In this document: positions 52,435 through 62,008 of the stretch, in pieces
Layout of the letters: each line of letters opens with the position of its first letter
How positions within the stretch are numbered: the first letter of the stretch is position 1
Source of the DNA: a bacterium
GTDB taxonomy: Bacteria > Bdellovibrionota > UBA2428
Assembly (NCBI GenBank): GCA_009991595.1
Contig: JAACVK010000038.1
Location: 1-62,330, forward strand
Direction of reading: 5' to 3'
DNA: 62,330 nt
The notes under the pieces: generated by a model
Databases searched by the model: none
Told to the model about the DNA's origin: nothing
What the model saw: the letters and a program-made list of their open reading frames with translations, nothing else
Translations under genes and position numbers: made by a program

Positions 52435-53989
52435 GCGCTTTTATACTTTTTCAACACTTCTAGTGGTCTTGCTTCTCTCTTCCTGCGCTCACCGCAATGG
52501 CGCCGGTGAATCAGTAGCTTGGGAAGATGACTCAGAAGCAGTTGAAACTCTTCCAGACCTAGGAAGTGACTTTAGAAGTGGATCTCGTAATAAATCTGAA
52601 GTCGAAGCCGACCGCTTGGCTCGAATTACGTTTCCACTGGTCCGCAACGAGCTCGTTGATATGTGGATTAATTATTTCACGGTAAGACCCAAAGGAAGAC
52701 AAACCTTTGCGAAATGGCTGTCTCGTTCAACTCGCTACATACCGCTCATTAAGAAGGTTCTCAAAGAGGAAGGCCTACCAGAAGATTTGATCTATCTTTC
52801 TATGATTGAGTCTGGCTTCAACCCTCGTGCCTATAGCCATGCTTCAGCCGTGGGCCCTTGGCAGTTTATTAGCGGAACCGGCAAACGCTATGGGCTGCAG
52901 ATTAACTATTTCATCGATGAACGTCGCGACATAGCAAAATCAACTAAAGCCGCGGCTCAATACTTAAAGGAGCTTTATCAAATTTTTGGTAGCTGGTATC
53001 TCGCAGCCGCCTCCTACAACGCCGGTGAAGGCCGAACACTTAATGCCATCAGAAGAAACCGAACTAGAAATTTCTGGGAGCTTGCTCGCGGTAAAGAAAA
53101 TTTCCGCAGAGAAACTAGAAATTACGTTCCAAAAATTATTGCGGCGGCACTTATTGCAAAAGATCCTGAAAAATATGGATTCACAAACATTAAGTATGAG
53201 GAACCCCTCACCTGGGTAAGCGTAGAAATTCCCCAAGGAATCGACTTGCGCTCGGTAGCCGAAGTCAGCAACGCCAGTTTTGAATCTCTAAGACTTCTCA
53301 ATGCAGAGCTTGTTATTGGAATAACCCCTCCAGACTCGAAAGAAAAATTCCTAGTGAGAGTTCCACCAGAATCGGAAGCCTCCCTAGTCGCCAATTTAAA
53401 CAAACTTAAAGCAAAAAAAGTTTCTCACTTCATCGTCCACAGAGTCCGTAGTGGCGAGAACCTTGGCTCCATTGCACGAAAATACCGAACCAAAGTTCGA
53501 ACGATTATGGAACTCAATCGAGTAAAGAATGCTCGGCGGATTCAAATTGGACAGAGACTGAGAGTCCCCGTCCCTCTTCGAGGCAGCAGTAGAAGCACCT
53601 CACAACGGTCGATAGCTTCAGTATCCAGGTCGAGAACCTCGAAAGGCTGGGAAGTTCACAAAGTAAGACGCGGCGAAACCTTAAGCGGCATTGCAGATCA
53701 ATACAAAACAAGTGCCCGCTCGCTGATGCGCCTAAATGGAATTAGAAGCGCTCGAAGCCTTAGGGCTGGCCAAGTTCTTAAGATTAAAAAATCATTAGAG
53801 GGCAGCAGGACAACATCAAGATCTGGCAACTACGTTATTCATAAAGTTCGTAGAGGTGAAACCTTAAGTGAAATAGCCCAAAAATATAAGACGAGAACTA
53901 GAACTCTGCTACGACTCAACGATCTAAAGAGCGCCAGGAACCTTCAGGCTGGTCAAAATATTCGAGTTAAAAAAGACAACGACAGCTAA
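52415..53989 (+). CDS. MltD-like lytic transglycosylase lipoprotein with three LysM domains
   Basis: 524 residues from ATG 52415. Lipobox LLLSSC (Cys24). The SLT domain has the catalytic Glu132 in YLSMIESGFNP, then ASAVGPWQFISGTGKRYGL, and ASYNAGEGRTLNAI. Three LysM repeats follow at about 337-385, 413-455 and 472-520, each beginning VHRVRSGENLGSIARKY-like sequence. It cleaves peptidoglycan glycan strands and binds them via LysM, on the periplasmic side of the outer membrane. The C-terminal linkers are Ser/Arg-rich. Confidence 0.92.
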   Translation: MSKSTLKRFYTFSTLLVVLLLSSCAHRNGAGESVAWEDDSEAVETLPDLGSDFRSGSRNKSEVEADRLARITFPLVRNELVDMWINYFTVRPKGRQTFAKWLSRSTRYIPLIKKVLKEEGLPEDLIYLSMIESGFNPRAYSHASAVGPWQFISGTGKRYGLQINYFIDERRDIAKSTKAAAQYLKELYQIFGSWYLAAASYNAGEGRTLNAIRRNRTRNFWELARGKENFRRETRNYVPKIIAAALIAKDPEKYGFTNIKYEEPLTWVSVEIPQGIDLRSVAEVSNASFESLRLLNAELVIGITPPDSKEKFLVRVPPESEASLVANLNKLKAKKVSHFIVHRVRSGENLGSIARKYRTKVRTIMELNRVKNARRIQIGQRLRVPVPLRGSSRSTSQRSIASVSRSRTSKGWEVHKVRRGETLSGIADQYKTSARSLMRLNGIRSARSLRAGQVLKIKKSLEGSRTTSRSGNYVIHKVRRGETLSEIAQKYKTRTRTLLRLNDLKSARNLQAGQNIRVKKDNDS

Positions 53990-54022
53990 GCTATGGACGA
54001 CCGCGGCGCCCTCTATCATAAG

Positions 54023-54550
54023 CTAGTAAAAATCTTCGCATCGAGTGGTCCAACCTAGACTAAGCAACTGTTGAAAAATAAAATCAGGAGAAGAGCCCAA
54101 CTCTCCATTAGGTAAGCGGGATTGATCGTGATCCTTCCAGTGGTTGCCGTTAAAACTCATGGGGCGAGGCTTCAGGCCCAGTAATTTTGAAACAAGCTCA
54201 GAACAATATAGCTTCTCATTATCCCAGAGATAGTCTCTGTCGTATGGAACCCCTAAGAGTCTCTCGACATCCGAAAAATGAACAACCCTTTTGTCAGGGC
54301 TATACAGGCGCAGCAAAGGACGACCGTAAGACTTTGGCACCGTCTCGACCAAACTAACTCCATAAAAACTATCCGTATGGAGCCAGAACTCTCCGACCTT
54401 CACTGCCACATGAAAAAAACGCCCACCATCCTCTAATTCGACGCGTTCGCCCTGTTCATTAAATTTTTCAAAAAATGCGACCTGAATCTGCGCGAAACAA
54501 TTTAAAGTCCACAAACACAATCCTGCAAAAAGGGCCGCTACTCGCATCAA
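54023..54550 (-). CDS. YiiX/YebB-like permuted papain-fold (NlpC/P60 clan) protein
   Basis: 175 residues with a signal peptide (ends NCFA). The circularly permuted pattern places the His first (GGRFFHVAV, His47) and the Cys later (EKLYCSELVSKLL, Cys116), with PYDRDYLWDNEK before it, as in YiiX-like proteins. Relatives act as amidases or hydrolases on peptidoglycan or lipids. It converges on the lytic transglycosylase gene with 33 bases between them, consistent with cell-wall work. Confidence 0.75.
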   Translation of the reverse strand: MMRVAALFAGLCLWTLNCFAQIQVAFFEKFNEQGERVELEDGGRFFHVAVKVGEFWLHTDSFYGVSLVETVPKSYGRPLLRLYSPDKRVVHFSDVERLLGVPYDRDYLWDNEKLYCSELVSKLLGLKPRPMSFNGNHWKDHDQSRLPNGELGSSPDFIFQQLLSLGWTTRCEDFY

Positions 54551-54718
54551 AACAACCTCTCAGAACAGACCTAAACTGCCAAGATCAATTTTGAGCTTTT
54601 ATAACGGAAACAGGGGAAAAGAGAGAAAAAAAGCAAATAAAATCAATCATAAACAAGTGAAGCAGATTATGCACTTCACACTTTGACTGCCCCGGTAATA
54701 ACCCTAAGAATACCGAAA

Positions 54719-55147
54719 ATGAAGACCAAACCCTTTGGAAATACTCGATCTCTTCTACGCTTCATTTTCGCCTTTGGCATCATTTTAGATACCCAGCAAA
54801 TCTATTCATTCTGGAAAGAACTCCACGACACCGAAAAGTTCAATCAATTGTTCCTTTCGCAAGGAATCCCTACTTCACAGATTGATCTTGAAGGACTCCT
54901 ACTTCAAATGCAGCAAATCTTAAGCCCTGCCTTGGTCGCGTTCCTCATCATTGACTATATGGCTTATTTTTTTCTACTTCGCCATAAGGAATGGGCAAGG
55001 AAATACATCTTATCGATTAGCTTATTTTATCTCTTAGGCTGCTTCTTTAGTTTCTCATTGGCACAAGGTCTTTTCGGCCTTGTTTGTTTCTATTACCTAT
55101 GGGGCCAAAAAGAATCTTTTTCAGAATTAAGAAATCAAAACACTTAA
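54719..55147 (+). CDS. small polytopic membrane protein, unknown function
   Basis: 142 residues from ATG 54719 (a TTG at 54683 is possible). There are four hydrophobic segments (LLRFIFAFGIILDTQQIY, LVAFLIIDYMAYFFLL, YILSISLFYLLGCFFSF, LFGLVCFYYLWG). A loop between segments one and two carries Asp/Glu (LHDTEKFNQLF). No motif recognised. Confidence 0.55.
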   Translation: MKTKPFGNTRSLLRFIFAFGIILDTQQIYSFWKELHDTEKFNQLFLSQGIPTSQIDLEGLLLQMQQILSPALVAFLIIDYMAYFFLLRHKEWARKYILSISLFYLLGCFFSFSLAQGLFGLVCFYYLWGQKESFSELRNQNT

Positions 55148-55153
55148 ACAAAA

Positions 55154-55185
55154 AGTCCCGAGACTTGCGAACAAGCCTCGGGACT
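55154..55185 (-). terminator. intrinsic terminator of the subtilisin gene
   Basis: AGTCCCGAG and CTCGGGACT are perfect 9-base arms; on the minus strand they are followed by TTTTTG, 34 bases after the subtilisin stop. It may also stop the convergent + gene. Confidence 0.8.
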
Positions 55186-55218
55186 CTCAAGCAAAATTCA
55201 AGTCGTTAAAATCTATTT

Positions 55219-56913
55219 CTAGATTTCACCCTCAGGGTTGAATTCAGCCCATTTAAAGGCATCCATCTGGAATCCCCAACGAGACACTGAATGATCGGCC
55301 TTAAACTCAATCAAAAGCTTTGTTGCCTCCAACTCATCGGTCCAATAATCCTCTGGAAGAGTTCCAGAAATTGTATCTAGGATCGCTCCAGTTTCAGCGT
55401 TCTTAATGGTTAAAGTGTCATAACGAGTCTCTGTTTCAAATCGTGCAAAATGCAACTTGTAGTGAGTTGCACCAGCAATCTCAATTTCCCAAGACTTTGT
55501 GGAGTTATCCAAGTATGGGTGAGCTGTTTCGATTGTTTGAGGAATCAAATCCGACCACTTCCAATCAGGAACCGGGATTGGCCCTGGAGGGAAAACACCT
55601 CGAAGCATGTTGTTGATATTAAGAACCGCACCGCCGTTAGCAACTTTCTTCTTAAGCCCAGAGTTCTTTACAGAAGATGCGATCAAACGTTCCTTAAGGT
55701 CGGCATAATTCATTTCAGAATCATAATCGAGCATAAGAACAGCTGCTCCAACAACGTGGGGGCAAGCCATTGAAGTTCCACTAAGTGACTTATAGCTATT
55801 GTTTGTTGAAGTAGACTGAATATTCACACCCGGAGCTGCAATGTGCACAGACCTTTTACCGTAGCTAGAGAAAGAAGCCAAAGATCCATCATCAGCAATC
55901 GCCGCCACAGAAACAACGTTAGGAACATCGTAACTTGCAGGATAAGCAGGCTCAGCATCATTATCGGCACTTGAATTACCAGCAGCTGCAACAAAAAGAA
56001 TATTGGCAGCTTCAGCTCTTTCAATTGATTCTTTAAGAGCCTCGGAGTAGCCACCGCCACCCCAACTGTTGTTCATAATTTGTGCACCATGCTCAGTTGC
56101 CCAATCGATTGCCTTAATGGCTCCTTCAAGAGAACCAGATCCAGAAGCACTCAAGAACTTAACGCCCATAATCTGAGCTCTCCAAGCAACACCTGCAACA
56201 CCCACCTCATTATTACCAATGCCAGCGATCGTTCCAGCAACATGGGTCCCATGATAATGGTCATCCATAGGGTCTAACGCATCATTAATAGCGTTGTATC
56301 CGTGAATGACGTTTCCATTCTCGTCCTGGCCACTCCACATATTTGCATTGAGATCAACGTGGTTGTAATCAACTCCGGTATCAACAACAGCGACAACAAC
56401 ATCGCCGTTTCCTGTATGAACTTGCCAAGCCTCTTGAGCATCAATGAAACTCATCCCCCAAAGCTGGCCTAGCATAGGATCGTTCGAAGCAACGTCTTCT
56501 ACAGGGGCTGTCATCTTCAACATGCTTGGAAGATTCAATTCAGCCACTCTATATAAGTAGTTTGGCTCAGCGTATTCAACTCCAGGCAACATACTAAGAC
56601 TCTTCGCTATTTCTTTGGAAAGACCTTGAGAGGAAATCATAGAATCGACACCTAAGCTTCTAATAGCTTGGCTCTTGTTCAGCTTTCCAACGACTAGTCC
56701 TGATCCATTGTTTACTTTTCTAGAAAGTCTAACTCCGCTCTCACTGAATATTTGGGCATCGTTCAATCGAACACCCTCTTTCAGCTTGATGATAAATTCT
56801 CCATCGATTGCTTGATCAAGCGAACCGACAGCGGCGCCCTGCATTGAAAATGCAAGCGGAGCCAAAAATAAAGTTAATGTAGCTAAGATTTTAATTTGTT
56901 TTCTATTAGTCAT
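55219..56913 (-). CDS. secreted subtilisin-family (S8) serine protease
   Basis: 564 residues from ATG 56913, preceded by GGGGGG. Signal peptide LATLTLFLAPLAFSM. Residues about 37-123 are an inhibitor I9-like propeptide (GEFIIKLKEG; LPGVEYAEPNYLY). The catalytic domain has Asp178 (VVDTGVD), His221 (HGTHVAG), Asn313 and Ser381 (GTSMACPH). A C-terminal domain of about 120 residues after the linker PIPVPDWKW resembles a pre-peptidase or beta-sandwich domain. It is an exported, broad-specificity protease. The frame is open to 57051, but with no signal or ribosome site. Confidence 0.93.
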   Translation of the reverse strand: MTNRKQIKILATLTLFLAPLAFSMQGAAVGSLDQAIDGEFIIKLKEGVRLNDAQIFSESGVRLSRKVNNGSGLVVGKLNKSQAIRSLGVDSMISSQGLSKEIAKSLSMLPGVEYAEPNYLYRVAELNLPSMLKMTAPVEDVASNDPMLGQLWGMSFIDAQEAWQVHTGNGDVVVAVVDTGVDYNHVDLNANMWSGQDENGNVIHGYNAINDALDPMDDHYHGTHVAGTIAGIGNNEVGVAGVAWRAQIMGVKFLSASGSGSLEGAIKAIDWATEHGAQIMNNSWGGGGYSEALKESIERAEAANILFVAAAGNSSADNDAEPAYPASYDVPNVVSVAAIADDGSLASFSSYGKRSVHIAAPGVNIQSTSTNNSYKSLSGTSMACPHVVGAAVLMLDYDSEMNYADLKERLIASSVKNSGLKKKVANGGAVLNINNMLRGVFPPGPIPVPDWKWSDLIPQTIETAHPYLDNSTKSWEIEIAGATHYKLHFARFETETRYDTLTIKNAETGAILDTISGTLPEDYWTDELEATKLLIEFKADHSVSRWGFQMDAFKWAEFNPEGEI

Positions 56914-57277
56914 CTTGCCCCCCAGGATATCTATTCTAAGAAATTTTGACGGCAAAGATACATGCACCCCAGCAAACTCAAATCTTTTAAGAGGAATTAA
57001 GCGAGCGAGAGCGTAAAAACAATCACCAAACTGTTCAACTAACGAAGGCATCGCGGGGAGTTCGCTCGATGAAATTTTTTGAATAAAAAAATAAAGCTAC
57101 ATAATCTTCAGCACTTTGCCCTTTTTAAACGAGGCGACGGTTCGAGCGAATTCAAAAAACAAACAGCAAACTCATCGAAGCTCTAGCTCCATCAGGATTA
57201 TACTCACAATTTTAAGGATTCTCGGTGAAAGACAGAAATTGCCAATTTTCTGACGCTCGCAAATAGGGGAAACCCAC
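56914..57277. other. 364-base stretch without a gene
   Basis: It lies between the subtilisin start and the MFS stop. It should hold the subtilisin promoter and the end of the MFS operon transcript, but I see no convincing promoter boxes or strong hairpin. Confidence 0.4.
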
Positions 57278-58438
57278 CTAAAACTCCATGTCGACTGGCA
57301 TTTCGGATTCGAAAACACGCAAGCGAACTCTCCAAGAAATGAGCGCAATAAGGAACCCAACAACTAAAGCCGACATAGCAACAGAACTATAAACATGCTC
57401 AGTAAGGTTAGCCGCCATGACCAAAAGAGTCCCCAAAAGAATTCCGACCTCAATGATGACTCTATACCAAAGGAAGGAATCTTCGCGATCTCGAACATTA
57501 GGAACTCTTTGCACTCGTGTATATAAACACAAGTTTAAAGCGCCATTTGCAAAACCAGAGCAAGCAAAACAAAATAGAAGAATCCATTTGTTATAGCTCA
57601 TGAGAAAGCAGGCACTGGCAAGAACTATAAAAAGAGAGCTAAGAACAAAAAACAACGAGCCTTTACGATCGAAGTAGCGTTCTGGCAGGATTTTTGTAGC
57701 CAATAGATTTGCCCCAAAATTAACAATAAAAAAAAGAGAAATCTCATTAGGGGCAGCTGCTATCCGTTCATTTAATAGAGGAACTTTAAGCACAAAGAAC
57801 ACCCCCAAGACCACCCAAGTTAAAGACAGGATTAAGGTTGTAGCAGAAAACTTGGGATTCAAAATTGGAGGAGTGGCTTCACACAAAGAGGGCGCAGAGG
57901 TTGGCACGCGCAAAGAAGTCAACAAAATTGCACTTACAAGAAGCGCCGCTATGTTCAACCAATAGACCATCATAGAATCCGCACCTCCGGCGACAAACGG
58001 CGCTAAGGCAAAACCAAGCCCAGTGGCTATAGTCGTTGTGATTTGCAATGTTTTGTTTCGCGCCGCCATCTCATGCTGCCTTACAAAAGCAGGAAGCAAC
58101 ACCATAATTTGTGCGAAGGCCATAAAACCGAAAACAATCCTCAAGAAAAGAAAGATCAACCAACCTGGGCTTAGCTCTTTGAAAAAAACACAAGGCAACA
58201 TAAACCCTGCAGCCAATAGGATGGTAACAATCGGCTGAGTGAGCTGAAACTTATTTTTGACGACAACTGAAAGTAAAATTGCGACCGCAGCAACCAAGAC
58301 AACCAATGCGGTCTGTTTTATTGGGTCACTTCCAAATGAAGCAATCTTCACAATCAACCCCATATTCAGAAGTTCATTGGATAGATTTGCGGAGAAAGCC
58401 GCTATTAAGAAAATTGCGAATCTGGACTTCATCTCCAT
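57278..58438 (-). CDS. MFS transporter
   Basis: 386 residues with about eleven or twelve hydrophobic segments (for example FAIFLIAAFSANLSNELL, LVVLVAAVAILLSVVV, FVLSSLFIVLASACFL). A short charged loop after the fourth span (RQHEMAARNKT) fits the MFS signature region. It is third in a minus-strand unit with the ATP-grasp and solute-binding genes and starts 8 bases after the latter. It likely exports or imports the product of the ligase. The substrate is unknown. Confidence 0.75.
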   Translation of the reverse strand: MEMKSRFAIFLIAAFSANLSNELLNMGLIVKIASFGSDPIKQTALVVLVAAVAILLSVVVKNKFQLTQPIVTILLAAGFMLPCVFFKELSPGWLIFLFLRIVFGFMAFAQIMVLLPAFVRQHEMAARNKTLQITTTIATGLGFALAPFVAGGADSMMVYWLNIAALLVSAILLTSLRVPTSAPSLCEATPPILNPKFSATTLILSLTWVVLGVFFVLKVPLLNERIAAAPNEISLFFIVNFGANLLATKILPERYFDRKGSLFFVLSSLFIVLASACFLMSYNKWILLFCFACSGFANGALNLCLYTRVQRVPNVRDREDSFLWYRVIIEVGILLGTLLVMAANLTEHVYSSVAMSALVVGFLIALISWRVRLRVFESEMPVDMEF

Positions 58439-58446
58439 AGCGCTCT

Positions 58447-59973
58447 CTACTCAAGAATCTCAACTAGGTGCCATGGAACACTTCTTCTATATATATCGTT
58501 CGTCCCAAAGCCACGTAATGAACTATGGTAAATTCGAAAGTTTGGCGGAGAAAACAATGGCACGACATAAAAATTCTCATGTAAAAATGCCACAATGCTT
58601 TGAGCCACTTTCTCTCGAACGGTAGGGTCCGAAGCTTGGTGAAGATTCCTATAGAGCTTAGAAAGCTCTGGAATTGGCTTGGAAAGCAAATACTCCTCGG
58701 AAGCAGAGTCGAAATACTGCAAAACACTTATAGGGTCGTTGTTCTTAAATAAATACTCCTCAACAAAAATGCTTAGCTTAGATTTTAAAAACAAAGCATA
58801 CATCTCTTCCAAAGGTGCTCTTTTAATGGATATCCCAGAAAGATCGCCTCTAGTCAGTTGAGGTTCTAGGCAGTGGTCGACGGACCCCGAAACAAAGTAA
58901 AGCTCTGTCGAGGAGTCAATTTCAATCCCTCCTTGAGCAGGCATTGAAGTTAAAAACTTCTGCCGACTAAAAGGAGATTGCACCGGCGAACGCAATAGGC
59001 CTAGAGGAATCAAGGAGGCGGCTTCTTGACCCCCCTCATAACAGAGATCAACAAACTCGGAACTCAAAAATTTCTGAGTGAAAGCCTTACGGAAATCGAG
59101 GCTCTGATTTCGCTTGTTGTTTTGAGAGAAAACAAGTGCATAGGTTGAGCTAGAAGGAAGAACATCAATCACTACATCTTCTCGAGTGACTTTCTCTCGG
59201 TCTACATTTTCAATCAACAAAAGATTATTAACTTCGCCAACATTAAATGCAGCTACAGCGTCTGCTCGGGAGTATTTTCGTATGACTACTTTATCTAACT
59301 TTGGAGCTCCCAAAAAATATTCTTCGTTTGCGCTAAAGTAAAACTCCTGGGGAGAAAATCCAGAGAATCGAAATGGCCCAGTTCCAATATTACGATTGAT
59401 TAACTCTTCCTCCCTTCGCGGCATCACCACAAAACGAGGCATGGTCAAGACCTCTAAAAGATTGTCAGAACTCGCATTGACTCTAATCTGGAAAGAAAGG
59501 TCACCAGTAACTTCAAAGCCTTCGATGCTCTTCGCCTTTTCAGCCCTATACTCAGCAGCCCCGACTATCAGATCAAGAAGGTTGCCATCTAAAGCGCCCG
59601 GCATTGTCCAGCGATGGATAGAATAGAGAACATCATCTGCAGTTAAAGGTGTCCCATCATGAAACTTAACTCCTTTTCGAAGTCTAAATTGATAAACACG
59701 ATCAGAAGGATTGAAGTCCCATGATTCAAGCAAATGTGCATTGGGCTGAGATCCAGAGTATGCAACAAAGAGCTTGTCATAAATGAGGCTCAAAAAAGCC
59801 TTGTGCTCCCCAGAGACCACCTTATGAGGGACAAGTGGGATCAAATCCATTGATGTAGGCACAATCCATTTACTCAAAGGTTGCTTTTTCTTATTCGAAA
59901 GCCAGGAGACAGAAAAAGCGAAACCCAACAAAAACAAAAGGCCAAGAACGATTATTTTCTTATTACGATTCAC
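58447..59973 (-). CDS. family 5 extracellular solute-binding protein, signal-anchored
   Basis: 508 residues. An N-terminal hydrophobic segment (KKIIVLGLLFLLGFAFSVSWLS) anchors or exports it. The body matches SBP_bac_5 (oligopeptide or dipeptide-binding type): AHLLESWDF, FRLRKGVKFHDGTPLTADDVLYS, GTGPFRFSGFS, IRKYSRADAVAAFNVGEV. No ABC permease or ATPase gene is adjacent, which is unusual for the family. It is 15 bases after the ATP-grasp gene and 8 bases before the MFS gene. Confidence 0.8.
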   Translation of the reverse strand: MNRNKKIIVLGLLFLLGFAFSVSWLSNKKKQPLSKWIVPTSMDLIPLVPHKVVSGEHKAFLSLIYDKLFVAYSGSQPNAHLLESWDFNPSDRVYQFRLRKGVKFHDGTPLTADDVLYSIHRWTMPGALDGNLLDLIVGAAEYRAEKAKSIEGFEVTGDLSFQIRVNASSDNLLEVLTMPRFVVMPRREEELINRNIGTGPFRFSGFSPQEFYFSANEEYFLGAPKLDKVVIRKYSRADAVAAFNVGEVNNLLLIENVDREKVTREDVVIDVLPSSSTYALVFSQNNKRNQSLDFRKAFTQKFLSSEFVDLCYEGGQEAASLIPLGLLRSPVQSPFSRQKFLTSMPAQGGIEIDSSTELYFVSGSVDHCLEPQLTRGDLSGISIKRAPLEEMYALFLKSKLSIFVEEYLFKNNDPISVLQYFDSASEEYLLSKPIPELSKLYRNLHQASDPTVREKVAQSIVAFLHENFYVVPLFSPPNFRIYHSSLRGFGTNDIYRRSVPWHLVEILE

Positions 59974-59988
59974 TTTAAAATTAATCCT

Positions 59989-61878
59989 CTACAATTTGTG
60001 CTCAATGATGATTCCGTAATTCATTGAAGCAGGATCGTCAAAGTAGTTTTCAACGGCTGCTACGCAGCTTCCACCCGTTTTCATAGCAATGGCATACATC
60101 GGTTCACGCAAACGACCTTCCTTCAAACAAAGTAAATACTCCTCAATTCCCATTTTAGAGGCATACTCGGAAAAATGCGGAACGCGAATACCATATCGAA
60201 CCAAGGAGAGATTCTTGTCCCTTGCCCCAAAAACCATGGCATTCATTAAAGCTCCACCAGCTCCCTTTGGGCTGTCCGGTAAAGAAGAAAGCGAAACAAT
60301 TGAAAGTAAATCAATAGCACCTGTTTCCGCTTTGTCACCAGAGGCCTGAGTTGCGTAACTCGCCCAATCTGAATCCGAAGGAAACTCTCGCTGCGAACAC
60401 TTCAAAGCACAAATGCTCGCTACCACTTGTTTGCTTTTCATATCAATCCCAAACAAAGTCCAGGTAGAAGAGTTCTTAAGTCTCTTTTCTATAGTTTCTC
60501 GACTAGCAGCCTGCGAAGCATCCCAACAACGCCTTTCTATCGAGTCCAATAGGCTCAAATCCTCAAGATTCGCCTCTACAACAGCTAGCTTTTCAGAAGC
60601 ATTCATTTCTTCAAACTTAAAAATAGGTCGAGCCTTATAGGCAATGCCCTCCAACGCTTGATCAAGATTGTCGCTTGGTCCGAAAACACTGCAGATTCTT
60701 ATACCGTATACATCCTCAGGCTTTTCAATGATCTCACCCGACTTCACGAATGAAGAAAATTCGTATTTAGAATATTCTTCTTTATCTAAAGAAGGGGCTT
60801 CTTGAATAAAAACAGAATGAGGCAAAGTTAAAAATCGGATGCCTATTCTTTGCGAAGCCGCCATGATTTTATTTTCAATCTTCATAGCCTCTTCAACATT
60901 CCCCAAACAGGTGTGAACCATTAGTTCTCCAGTGGAAACACCTGCCGACTGTTCAATCAGGCTGTAAATCAAATCGCCACAAAGTCTTGAGTTAATCTCA
61001 ACGATCGCTGGCCCCTTAGGAGTCAGTTTAACTTCAGCATGGACAATAGAGTTTTGAATCTTTAATGCCACCAAAGATTCGATCACCAAGCTTGTAACCT
61101 CGTTTTGGATATCTAAACTTAATCTAGCTGGAAAGTCGTGGCCTAGTTCATCCCAGAAACGCCCTGTCGACGTTTGTTTCTCTGTAAAGCCTATGACTCG
61201 AATATGACCGTTGTGAACAACGGCTTCAGCGCTAATCTCCGGCCCCTCTAAGAACTCTTCAATGACGACTGCAGATTCAATGTCTCCGTAAGCCCCTCGT
61301 AAGTTTTCGCCCTCGAAGTCACTAGCCAAAGCTTTTGAGCCAAATTCGATGAGCTCTTCAGGAGAACACACTTTAAAAACAGCAAGGCTTGCCATCATTT
61401 CGGTAGGCTTCACAATCACCGGATACGTCAACTCAGAAGAAAGCTTCTCAAGGTCTTGCCTTGAGGTTGCCCGCCAAAACTCAAATTGCTTCATCACTCC
61501 GGCAGCCTTCAGGGCTTCTCGAACTTGAAACTTATTACGTAAAAGCTTTCCTCTTTGAGCGGATATCACCGGCAAAGAACGTTCATGGCAAATCTCGTTC
61601 ACAAAATGAACCGATGTATCTAAGTGCGTGCAAACACCATCAAAGCTAAATCCATTTTTGATTTCGTATTCTTTAATTTTTTCGCTGAGATTATTTTTTG
61701 TATAAGAGAATTCAAAACTACCTGAAGTGTATTTCTCAGCCCACTGAGGGCCATAGAAATTCATCCCCCAGCAAACGTGGAGTTCAATATCTTGAAGGTT
61801 TTTGATTTCTTTAAGAACGCGTTCGCGAGAGCTCTTGAATCCGGGCTCCACTATCAATACACGCTTCACGTTCAACAC
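59989..61878 (-). CDS. ATP-grasp ligase fused to a GNAT-family domain
   Basis: 629 residues. A pre-ATP-grasp region (1-110) is followed by an ATP-grasp core: VIVKPTEMMASL (about 154-165), VVIEEFLEGPEIS (203-216), VHAEVKLTP (Glu282) and VEINSRLCGDL (Glu294, Asn296). This fits carboxylate-amine ligases of the L-amino-acid ligase type. From about residue 440 there is a GNAT domain, with LLSIVSLSSLPDSPKGAGG, RYGIRVPHFSEYASKMG and a C-terminal GRLREPMYAIAMKTG, then YFDDPASMNYGIII, resembling a distinctive GNAT subfamily end. The fusion should join an amino acid or peptide and acylate it. The gene heads an operon with the SBP and MFS genes. The product is unknown. Confidence 0.75.
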   Translation of the reverse strand: MLNVKRVLIVEPGFKSSRERVLKEIKNLQDIELHVCWGMNFYGPQWAEKYTSGSFEFSYTKNNLSEKIKEYEIKNGFSFDGVCTHLDTSVHFVNEICHERSLPVISAQRGKLLRNKFQVREALKAAGVMKQFEFWRATSRQDLEKLSSELTYPVIVKPTEMMASLAVFKVCSPEELIEFGSKALASDFEGENLRGAYGDIESAVVIEEFLEGPEISAEAVVHNGHIRVIGFTEKQTSTGRFWDELGHDFPARLSLDIQNEVTSLVIESLVALKIQNSIVHAEVKLTPKGPAIVEINSRLCGDLIYSLIEQSAGVSTGELMVHTCLGNVEEAMKIENKIMAASQRIGIRFLTLPHSVFIQEAPSLDKEEYSKYEFSSFVKSGEIIEKPEDVYGIRICSVFGPSDNLDQALEGIAYKARPIFKFEEMNASEKLAVVEANLEDLSLLDSIERRCWDASQAASRETIEKRLKNSSTWTLFGIDMKSKQVVASICALKCSQREFPSDSDWASYATQASGDKAETGAIDLLSIVSLSSLPDSPKGAGGALMNAMVFGARDKNLSLVRYGIRVPHFSEYASKMGIEEYLLCLKEGRLREPMYAIAMKTGGSCVAAVENYFDDPASMNYGIIIEHKL

Positions 61879-62008
61879 ATCCCTTTTATCAAATCACCAA
61901 AAGCCATCTGCCTAGGCTAGATGAGTCTTGACAGAGTTAACGCATTGTATCATAAGAACTCTAGACTTCAAGGCAGCGGAAAAATAATTGTATCAAAAAA
62001 GTTTAGGG

